Shown piece by piece: positions 7,601 to 13,864 of a stretch of 20,169 bases of DNA (its first letter is position 1; every line of letters starts with the position of its first letter). This DNA comes from JAXHTH01 sp034211115. GTDB taxonomy: Bacteria > Planctomycetota > Phycisphaerae > Phycisphaerales > SM1A02. Location of the stretch: NCBI GenBank assembly GCA_034211115.1, contig JAXHTH010000358.1:1-20169 (forward strand), in the 5' to 3' direction. A program made the position numbers and the translations under genes. The notes beneath the pieces are model-generated. The model did not search any database and was not told where the DNA came from. It saw only the letters and a list, made by a program, of their open reading frames with translations.

Positions 7601-8520
7601 GCCTCGAGCCGGTCGCGGTCGCGCTCGGCGGCGCGCAGGCAGGCGTCACAGGCGCGCTCGCCGGCCTGCACGGCTTCATCGAGCGGCCGGCAGAGGGCCC
7701 GCGCGCGGCGGCGGGCGACGGAGTAGAGCGTGAAGACGATGAGGCCGACCACCACGATCGCCCCCCCCTCGATGATGGCCAGCCAGCGATTGACGTGCCA
7801 GTCGTTCAGCCAGGCGGTGAGCACGCCCGCGGCGGCGAGGAGGAGCAGGATGATGAGCGCCAGCCCATAGCCGCGGAACAGGCGGGCGAGACGCAGCCCG
7901 GCCAGCGCCGCCCGTTTCGCGCGCGCCGTCTCCAGCGCTCGTTCCAGCGCGTGCGCGGCGGCGATGCCGTCCTCCTCCCGCTTCTGCTGCTCTTCCTCCT
8001 CCCGCGCGGGGGGAGGCGGGGGCGCCTTCAGTCGGCATTTGCGCATCAGCCGGCGCGCATCGTCTGCGATCGCGTGCAGCTCGCGGCGCTGATCCTCGAT
8101 CACCTTCCTCGTTTCGTCGAACCGTTCCTCCGGCTGATGCTCGTTCGCTTCGTAGACGGTCTCGGTGATCCAGACCGCCTCCTCCCACTGCTTGCGGGCC
8201 TCCGCCTCGTTGGCGTCTGATTTCTCGACGATCCGCTCGCGCTCCTCGTCGAAGGCGCGTTTCGTGCTGGCGTATTCGGCCGAGGATGCCGTCTTGATGC
8301 GCTTCATCGTCTGCCGGTGCAGGGATTCGGCGGAGGCCTTCTCCGACTCGTAGCGATGACGGACCGCCTCCACCGCCTCCTCGTGCTGCTTCTGGCATTC
8401 GGCGCCGCTCTGCCGGTAGCCGCGCTCCGTCTCCTCCTCGGCCTCGGCGCGCCGGTTCGCGAGGGCGGCCAGCTCCCGCAGGAGGCGTCGCTGTCGGTCG
8501 GTGAACTGGCCTTCGGTCAT
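4603..8520 (-). CDS. Membrane-anchored FtsK/SpoIIIE-type ATPase, EccC/EssC-like, with coiled-coil N-terminus
   Basis: A 1305-aa protein. Order of parts: highly charged coiled coil (about 1-200); proline-rich break PPPPP (167-171); two membrane helices (about 217-237 and 247-268) joined by a short loop; second charged coiled coil (about 280-430); then three ATPase-like modules. Module 1 (about 490-690) has no Walker A. Module 2 (about 735-985) has a perfect Walker A GKTGSGKST (769-777), Walker B LLIIDE (873-878) and the GSQT sensor-type motif (914-917). Module 3 (about 1050-1290) reads LLLVGQRDES where a P-loop should be. A tandem of FtsK modules behind two N-terminal helices is the plan of type VII secretion motors. 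The coiled coil stands where EssC carries FHA domains. It is the last gene of the operon, 88 bases after the 71-aa gene. The alternative is a DNA-translocating FtsK relative; no FtsK gamma-type DNA-reading domain is seen. Confidence 0.85.
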   Translation of the reverse strand: MTEGQFTDRQRRLLRELAALANRRAEAEEETERGYRQSGAECQKQHEEAVEAVRHRYESEKASAESLHRQTMKRIKTASSAEYASTKRAFDEERERIVEKSDANEAEARKQWEEAVWITETVYEANEHQPEERFDETRKVIEDQRRELHAIADDARRLMRKCRLKAPPPPPAREEEEQQKREEDGIAAAHALERALETARAKRAALAGLRLARLFRGYGLALIILLLLAAAGVLTAWLNDWHVNRWLAIIEGGAIVVVGLIVFTLYSVARRRARALCRPLDEAVQAGERACDACLRAAERDRDRLEAQLVEQRDRDVAAAKSKYEPIVEEIGQRRDHHLGRIDEKYPKLLERIVRRRDEEMAAARERREQRIAEIEQRCEEDSRRAEEQYARRTEERETRHRRAREELERQWKEGMARCGRTIETIGEESARLFPDWDDPAWGDWSPPEAFSPSIRFGRLTVDRRAIPGGIPEDERLATAVPETFSLPATLDFPDHCSLLLLTDGEGREQALQTLQTVMLRLLTSLPPGKVRFTILDPVGLGQNFAGFMHLADYEEAFVTSRIWTETRHIEQRLADLTEHMENVIQKYLRNEFESIADYNEHAGEIAEPYRFLVISDFPANFSDVAAQRLKSIVSSGARCGVHTLMTVDRRQQFPQGIALSDLEGGRTTLECKDGRFVWKDDAFRELPLTLEPPPPEEFVTHKLQLVGEASKDATRVEVPFAVVAPPPEETWCGDCSAALSVPLGRCGATKLQRLIIGPGTSQHALIAGKTGSGKSTLLHVLVTNLALWYSPDEVQFYLVDFKKGVEFKTYANHDLPHARAVAIESDREFGLSVLRRVDAELKYRGDRFRELGVQDLPGYRRLGLDEPMPRTLLIIDEFQEMFTEDDKIGQDAALLMDRLVRQGRAFGIHVLLGSQTLGGAYTLARSTIGQMQVRIALQCAEADSYLIMSDDNSAARLLSRPGEAIYNDAGGNIEGNSPFQIVWLPDGEREQYLKRVDAKSRERAYRRPERLIVFEGNVPADVRGNHLLTALLERDEWPADAAPAQAWLGDAIAIKGPTGGTLRRQSGSNLLLVGQRDESALAMISTALLSLAAQSPPGEAGARFYVLDGSPVDAPNAGFLERVASHIPHEVRHIGWREVDDAIAELAGELNRRQVADATDAPPIYLLVYGLQRFRMLRTSDDFGFSMGDEDKPPAADRMFGDLLRDGPPLGMHTIAWCDTAVNLNRTLDRHGLREFEQRVLFQMSGADSTQLIDSPLAAKLGLRRALFFAEEEGVLEKFRPYALPADEWLEEIKQRLAARSDRE

Positions 8521-8608
8521 GGGCGTGAAGTTCCCTTCAGTTCCGGCGGGCGGGGCCTGTCGTCTCGCGGCCGGCGCGGGGTCGGGCGCGTCCGCCGGGC
8601 CTGGCCGG

Positions 8609-8824
8609 CTACCGCTCGCAGTCCTTTCTGGCCTGGGCGACGAGCTCGTACATGTTCTCCATCGCCGACACGCCGGCCCGCACCTTGCCGTCCAGCGGCT
8701 CGATGAACTCCTTCTCGAAGTCCCGGCTCACGGGATCGTCCCAGGTCGCGCGCACGCGATCCCAGCGGATGCGGAGTTCCTTGAGGGCGCTGAGAAGTTT
8801 GGCACGTCCGACGCTGAGGCTCAT
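8609..8824 (-). CDS. 71-aa WXG100-like helical hairpin protein
   Basis: Two predicted helices (about 3-25 and 34-70) flank the turn RATWDDPVSRDF, with Trp28-Asp-Asp placed where WXG100 proteins have W-x-G. The shared features are small size, a hairpin of two amphipathic helices, a central Trp turn and a position between a WXG100 gene and an FtsK-type motor. I therefore call it WXG-like; the match is by pattern only, and the second half lacks the classical Y-xxx-D/E export signal, having ELVAQARKDCER instead. It starts 22 bases after the stop of the 195-aa gene, on the same strand, so co-transcription is very likely. The ribosome binding site is weak (GGAAAGCGAG, rather far upstream). Possible roles are a secreted partner of the 90-aa protein or a cytoplasmic chaperone. 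Confidence 0.7.
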   Translation of the reverse strand: MSLSVGRAKLLSALKELRIRWDRVRATWDDPVSRDFEKEFIEPLDGKVRAGVSAMENMYELVAQARKDCER

Positions 8825-8846
8825 GGGCGTGATCTCGCTTTCCGGC

Positions 8847-9434
8847 TCAGGGGGGAGCGGACTCGGCGTCGCCGGGCCGCTTGCCGCCGTCCTCGGCGGA
8901 GGGGGTATCTCCCTCGCCCGGCCCGCCGCTCATCTTCGCATCGCCCGTCTGCGGGGGGGCGAGGCGCACGTACTGCTCGAGCTGATCGAGCATGATCTCC
9001 AGCTTCGCCTCTCCCCGCGGGATGTCGGTCTCCGCCGCGCGGGAGATGCTCTGAAGCTGGGCGCGGAAGAGCATGCTCTCGCGATCGATCTTCTGCGCCC
9101 AGCGCCGGACGAGCCTGACCTTCTCCCCGGCCTCGGCGAGGCGGCGTTCGGCCCGCTCGATCGCCTTGCGCTGCTCGAGGAAGGAGGCGGTCTGATCCAC
9201 CGCGGTGAGTCTCACCCGCTCCAGCTCCGCCTTCGCCTCGTTGAGTCTTTCCGTGCGCCGCCGCACCTCGCTCTGCCAGTGCGTCATCTGATCGTGCTGG
9301 ATCCACCAGAGGGTGCGCTGGACCTCCGCCTGCGCTTCGGACAGGGCGAGGACGATGATCTCGCGGAACTCGGCCAGGGCCGCCTTCGCGTCCTTGAGCG
9401 CATCGATCGATCTGACGTCCGCGGTCCGCCTCAT
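8847..9434 (-). CDS. Helical (coiled-coil) protein of the WXG100/FtsK operon
   Basis: A 195-aa protein without signal peptide or membrane helix. Residues 5-165 are almost entirely helix-forming and charged: AALAEFREIIVLALSEAQAE, then TLWWIQHDQMTHWQSEVRRR, then a long heptad-like stretch with AKAELERVR and RRWAQKIDRE. The last 35 residues are Gly/Pro/Asp-rich and disordered. The Trp-rich segment (WW-x-x-HD-x-x-THW, about residues 43-53) is the most distinctive feature and a good seed for finding relatives. From memory, a helical protein of this style recurs beside WXG100 and FtsK-type genes in other Gram-negative genomes, but I cannot verify that here. It begins 9 bases after the WXG100 stop, with an AGGA just before the ATG. 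Likely role, by position: adaptor, chaperone or structural partner of the small hairpin proteins. Confidence 0.75.
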   Translation of the reverse strand: MRRTADVRSIDALKDAKAALAEFREIIVLALSEAQAEVQRTLWWIQHDQMTHWQSEVRRRTERLNEAKAELERVRLTAVDQTASFLEQRKAIERAERRLAEAGEKVRLVRRWAQKIDRESMLFRAQLQSISRAAETDIPRGEAKLEIMLDQLEQYVRLAPPQTGDAKMSGGPGEGDTPSAEDGGKRPGDAESAPP

Positions 9435-9443
9435 ACGTCCTGC

Positions 9444-9716
9444 TTACCGCTGCTGGAGGTATTCCTCGACCCGCTCGGCCTTGCGGAGCAGGAAGGGGAT
9501 GTGCTGCTCGGAGGCCTCGGTGAAGCGGTTGAGGACCCGCATCGTTTCCTCGAACTCCTCGGCGAACTTGGTGTGCTCCTGGTCGCGCCACGTCTGCCCC
9601 AGGGCGAGCAGCCGGCCGTGCAGGATGCGCAACTGGTTCTGCAGCTCGTCATTGAAGCGCTTCAGGTCCTGGGCGAAGCGTCTCAGTTCACCCGGGTCTA
9701 CGACGGCCTTGGCCAT
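9444..9716 (-). CDS. WXG100-family protein (ESAT-6-like)
   Basis: A 90-aa protein, the usual WXG100 length. Helix 1 runs over about 8-38 (ELRRFAQDLKRFNDELQNQL), the turn is LGQTWRDQEHTKF with Trp43-Arg-Asp45 replacing W-x-G, and helix 2 covers about 50-88. Trp at position 43 of a 90-residue double helix is the family signature. The C-terminal VEEYLQQR contains a Tyr followed by polar residues but not a strict YxxxD/E signal. WXG100 proteins form four-helix-bundle dimers and are substrates or cofactors of type VII secretion motors; an FtsK-type motor is encoded at the end of the same operon. ATG 9716 was chosen because AAAGGTGA lies 5-6 bases upstream; a longer upstream reading has no ribosome binding site. 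It is the first gene of the operon. Confidence 0.85.
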   Translation of the reverse strand: MAKAVVDPGELRRFAQDLKRFNDELQNQLRILHGRLLALGQTWRDQEHTKFAEEFEETMRVLNRFTEASEQHIPFLLRKAERVEEYLQQR

Positions 9717-9774
9717 TGATTCACCTTTCCCGATGATTGGTTCGGCCGCCCGTGCCGGCCGCTCTGCCATCATC

Positions 9775-9780
9775 ATCTTA
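9775..9780 (-). promoter_or_regulatory. Possible -10 element (TAAGAT) of the WXG100/FtsK operon
   Basis: On the minus strand GGTAAGATG lies 58 bases before the ATG at 9716. The same eight bases GTAAGATG occur upstream of the zinc-ribbon gene (3790-3797). No -35 box is visible in the very GC-rich stretch behind it. Confidence 0.25.
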
Positions 9781-9874
9781 CCGCGGGTGAGCCGGCGCCG
9801 GCGGAAGAGCCGGCCGGATCGAGGCGGGCGCCGCCGATAACACACGCCGTCTTTCGCCGCCCGCGGCGGGGACG

Positions 9875-9880
9875 TAGGAT
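9875..9880 (+). promoter_or_regulatory. Possible -10 element (TAGGAT) for the MFS gene
   Basis: GTAGGATG lies 64 bases before the ATG at 9945. The -35 region (about 9852-9857, TTTCGC) is a poor match. Supported mainly by likeness to the TAnnnTG hexamers upstream of other genes here. Confidence 0.2.
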
Positions 9881-9944
9881 GCCGATCCCGCGGTCGACGT
9901 TCCGATCCTGACGGACCGCGGCCGCGATCTCCCGGCGCTCGATC

Positions 9945-11192
9945 ATGCAGCACGGCGTCTGCCATCAGCCCGGCTCCGGCGACGACGGCGTCACACCCCT
10001 CTGGGCGCCGCTGGCCGTCACCTTCCTCGCCTCCCTCGGCACCGGCATCTTCTGGAACGCCATCGCGTTCATCGCCCGCAACACCTACGACTTCCCGCAG
10101 GAGCGGAACTTCGTCCTCGCCGCGGTGATGGGGGCCGTCTATGTCATCGGCGCCTTCGGCATCGGCCGCATCATGCAGCGCCTCGAGCATCGCCTGCGCC
10201 CGCGCACGCTGCTCGTCGGGCTCATGGTCGCGCAGGGCGTGCTGTGCTTCGGGCCCGTGGCGATCGGGCGGGAGGCGGTGTTCTGGATCACCGCGGCGGG
10301 CGTGTCCATCGCCTCCGCCGCGATGTGGCCGCTCCTGGAGAGCTATCTCACGGCCGGGCGGCACGGCCGGGCGATGCGCTCCGCCATCGGATGGTTCAAC
10401 ATCACCTGGATGTCGGCGGTGATCGTGCCGCTGCTGGCGATGCCGCCGCTGCTGGAGGATCGCGGCGAATGGGTGATCGGCGCACAGGCGATCGCGAGCC
10501 TGCTGGCGCTGGTTCCGTTGTGCTTCTTCGCGGCGAGGCCGCGACACCACGCCGCCGATCTCGCCGCCGCGAGCGTCACCGCCGAATACCCGCTGCTGCT
10601 GCGCAGCGCGCGCGTGCTGCTGCCGATGAGCTGCCTGCTGTTCATGGCGATGGGTCCCATCCTGCCGTACCGCTTCGAGGACATCGGGGTGAAGCTGGAG
10701 TTTCAGACGCCGGCAACGGCGACGTGGATGTTCGCCCGCTTCGCCGCCATGCTCGTGATGTACCGCCTGCGCTTCTGGCACGGCCGATGGGGCACGCTGC
10801 TGCTGGCAGGATCGCTGATGACCGGCGGGTTCGCCCTCGTCATCCTCGCCCCCGATCTGCTCCGGATGCTGGTGGGGTTCGTCTTCTTCGGCGTGGGGAT
10901 CGGGGCGGTGTATTACGCCGCGCTGTATTACGCGATGTCGGTGGGCCGGGCGGAGGTCGGGGCCGGCGGCGTGCACGAAGCGCTCATCGGCAGCGGTTAC
11001 ACCCTCGGCCCTCTCGCCGGGCTCACCGGGACCGTGCTCGCGCAGGGGACCGCGCTGGGGCGGGCGGCGACGGCAGGGCAGGCGATCGTCGGCGTGGTCT
11101 GGGCCCTCGTCGCCCTGGGGGCGATCGGCGCGGCCCTGCCCTACGCCCGCGCCCGCCGCCTTCGCCGCCGCGCGGCGAACACGGAGCGATGA
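9945..11192 (+). CDS. Major facilitator superfamily transporter
   Basis: A 415-aa protein with about twelve membrane helices in two halves (for example FLASLGTGIFWNAIAFIA near the start and LVGFVFFGVGIGAVYYAALY in the second half). Short basic loops such as IMQRLEHRLRPRT lie between helices 2 and 3, where MFS proteins have a conserved charged loop. WPLLESYLTAGRHGRAMRSA (helix 4-5 region) resembles MFS members of the small-molecule or sugar-efflux type, but no substrate-specific motif is recognised. The C-terminal RARRLRRRAA is a positive-inside tail. No convincing ribosome binding site precedes the ATG. It lies 31 bases before the aminotransferase on the same strand; co-transcription, and a link to amino-acid or keto-acid transport, are possible but unproven. 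Confidence 0.75.
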   Translation: MQHGVCHQPGSGDDGVTPLWAPLAVTFLASLGTGIFWNAIAFIARNTYDFPQERNFVLAAVMGAVYVIGAFGIGRIMQRLEHRLRPRTLLVGLMVAQGVLCFGPVAIGREAVFWITAAGVSIASAAMWPLLESYLTAGRHGRAMRSAIGWFNITWMSAVIVPLLAMPPLLEDRGEWVIGAQAIASLLALVPLCFFAARPRHHAADLAAASVTAEYPLLLRSARVLLPMSCLLFMAMGPILPYRFEDIGVKLEFQTPATATWMFARFAAMLVMYRLRFWHGRWGTLLLAGSLMTGGFALVILAPDLLRMLVGFVFFGVGIGAVYYAALYYAMSVGRAEVGAGGVHEALIGSGYTLGPLAGLTGTVLAQGTALGRAATAGQAIVGVVWALVALGAIGAALPYARARRLRRRAANTER

Positions 11193-11223
11193 CGGGCGGT
11201 CGGCGCCCCGGTACGCTGTACAC

Positions 11224-12395
<1,172 letters not shown>

Positions 12396-12399
<4 letters not shown>

Positions 12400-12425
12400 C
12401 CCGAGCGGTGCCTCGGCGATACTCT
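12396..12425 (+). promoter_or_regulatory. Putative promoter of the QueC-like gene
   Basis: CTGACC (12396-12401, four of six to TTGACA) overlaps the aminotransferase stop codon. TACTCT follows after 18 bases (12420-12425), 37 bases before the ATG at 12463. AGGAT five bases before the ATG may serve as ribosome binding site. Confidence 0.3.
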
Positions 12426-12462
12426 GCGGCCTGCGCGGCCATCTTCCCGATACAGGATCAAC

Positions 12463-13164
12463 ATGGCGACACCGGAACGCTCCATGCTGCTCATCGATCG
12501 AGGCGATCTGCCCTCGCTCGTCGCGGCGGTTATCCAGCCCGATCCAGCGCGGCTCCTGCTCTGGCAGCTTCGCGAGGGCGACGAGGCCGCGGCGCGGCGG
12601 GCGGCCGTCGTCGCCGAGCACGCCGACTTCCTCGGCGCGGTTCGGCCGGTCGTCTCCGAGCCCTGGTCGGCCGAAGTGGGTCGGGCGAGCGACGCGGAGG
12701 GGCTCTGGCAGGCCCTCATGCTCCTGCAGGCCGCCATCATCGCTCGCCATCATGGCTGCGGGAAGATCATCTGGCCCGTCCAGGTGGGGCCCGACGCTCC
12801 GCGCGTCAGCGAACTCGTCGATCGAGCCGCCGGCGTCGCCGAGCTGACGGAGGCCGGCGGGGGGGCGTCGGCCGAGCGCAGGAACGCCGTGGTCATCGAT
12901 CTGCCGCTTGTCGACCTGGAGGACGAGCAGATCGTGGATCTCGCCGATGATGCGGGCGCCCCGGCCACGGCGTTCTGGCCGTGTGAGGCGGGCGGAGACG
13001 AACCCTGCGGGGCGTGCGGCGGATGCGATCGCTGGATGCGGGCCTACCGCGAGTGCGGCCTCCCCTGGCCCTGGGGCCCCCGGAGGGGCCCCCGGAACGC
13101 GCCGCCGAATGAACCCGGCGAGGGCACGGCGACCGCCGCGGCCGGGCTGCGACCTCGCCCCTGA
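12463..13164 (+). CDS. QueC-like (PP-loop family) protein without the ATP-binding loop
   Basis: A 233-aa protein. The C-terminal half matches 7-cyano-7-deazaguanine synthase (QueC): DLPLVDLEDEQIVDLADDAG (146-165) corresponds to the P-L-x-x-L-x-K-x-x-I segment. Cys174, Cys182, Cys185 and Cys188 (WPCEAGGDEPCGACGGCDRW) repeat the QueC zinc site (C-x7/8-C-x2-C-x2-C), followed by the usual R-x-AF/AY-x-x-x-G. The N-terminus, however, reads MLLIDRGDLPSLVAAV where QueC has VVLLSGGLDS. The SGG-x-DS pyrophosphatase loop is gone, so adenylation activity is doubtful. The middle keeps LWQALMLLQAAIIARHHGCGKIIWPV, similar to the QueC helix with alternating small residues. The tail after 205 is Pro/Gly-rich and disordered. 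Neighbours give no queuosine context; it precedes rplU. It may be a non-catalytic paralogue; the role is unknown. Confidence 0.65.
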   Translation: MATPERSMLLIDRGDLPSLVAAVIQPDPARLLLWQLREGDEAAARRAAVVAEHADFLGAVRPVVSEPWSAEVGRASDAEGLWQALMLLQAAIIARHHGCGKIIWPVQVGPDAPRVSELVDRAAGVAELTEAGGGASAERRNAVVIDLPLVDLEDEQIVDLADDAGAPATAFWPCEAGGDEPCGACGGCDRWMRAYRECGLPWPWGPRRGPRNAPPNEPGEGTATAAAGLRPRP

Positions 13165-13195
13165 GGCCGACCGGCGGGTCGATCGCCGCCACCAC

Positions 13196-13223
13196 TTGCC
13201 ATCACCGACCGGCGCGTTACGAT
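13196..13223 (+). promoter_or_regulatory. Putative sigma70-type promoter of rplU
   Basis: TTGCCA (13196-13201, five of six to TTGACA), spacer of 16, TACGAT (13218-13223, four of six to TATAAT). The start codon is 30 bases further on. The ribosome binding site AGGAG is at 13241-13245, 8 bases from the ATG. Confidence 0.5.
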
Positions 13224-13253
13224 GCTTGGCTCGGTTCTTCAGGAGCTCCACGC

Positions 13254-13577
13254 ATGTACGCCATCATCGAGGACAGCGGAACGCAGATCCGGGTCTCGCC
13301 CGGCGAGGTGTTCGACATCGACCTTCGCGACGGCGCGGAGGCGGGGGGCAGCATCACGTTCGATCGCGTCCTCCTCGTCGGCGACGCGGGATCGGACGAG
13401 CCGGCCTCGATCGGCACGCCGTACCTCGACGGCGCGAACGTGACGGCCGAGGTGCTCGACGAGATCAGGGGCGAGAAGATCGACGTGATCCACTTCAAGC
13501 GGCGCAAGGGCTATCGCCGCAAGCACGGCCACCGCCAGCGCTACCTCCGCGTGCGGATCGGCGAGATCAAGACCTGA
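13254..13577 (+). CDS. rplU: 50S ribosomal protein L21
   Basis: A 107-aa protein, the normal length for bacterial L21. MYAIIEDSGTQIRVSPGEVF is the family's YAII-x-xGGKQ-x-V-x-G start with a slightly altered Gly-Gly-Lys part. IGTPYLDGANVTAEVL and the basic KRRKGYRRKHGHRQRYLRVRI (the K-RR-KNY-RK-GHRQ-T signature that contacts 23S rRNA) complete the match. It acts in the large ribosomal subunit. A good ribosome binding site (AGGAG), a sigma70-like promoter and an intrinsic terminator surround it, so it is a single-gene unit. The usual partner rpmA (L27) is absent from the downstream position. Confidence 0.97.
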   Translation: MYAIIEDSGTQIRVSPGEVFDIDLRDGAEAGGSITFDRVLLVGDAGSDEPASIGTPYLDGANVTAEVLDEIRGEKIDVIHFKRRKGYRRKHGHRQRYLRVRIGEIKT

Positions 13578-13612
13578 CCTCGCCGTCGGGATTGGAATGA
13601 CCGCTTATCGAA

Positions 13613-13637
13613 CCCGCCGCCGGAGCGGCGGGTTTTT
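13613..13637 (+). terminator. Intrinsic terminator of rplU
   Basis: Perfect 8-bp stem CCCGCCGC / GCGGCGGG (13613-13620 and 13625-13632), 4-base loop CGGA, then TTTTT (13633-13637). It begins 36 bases after the rplU stop. Textbook form. Confidence 0.92.
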
Positions 13638-13864
13638 CGTTGAAACGCCGGTGGCGCACCCTCGATGAGACCGCATCCGCCGGCGCGATCCACTCGAAAG
13701 ACATGCAAGTTCTTCTTCCGCATCGGCCAGAGTCGCGTTATGCTCAGGGAAGAGGAGCGACGCCCGGTGGGGGAATGCACAGGCTTGTCGGCCTTGCGCC
13801 GTGATCATGAGGCATTCTCCCCGCGCTGCTCGCAGAGGAAAGGCCCCAGACCGGAGACAACCAG

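Noticed and set aside
8521..8834. Identical TCACGCCC directly before the ATG of both the FtsK-like and the 71-aa gene
   Set aside because: Only eight bases, not found before the other two genes of the operon, and no known ribosome-binding role; probably chance.
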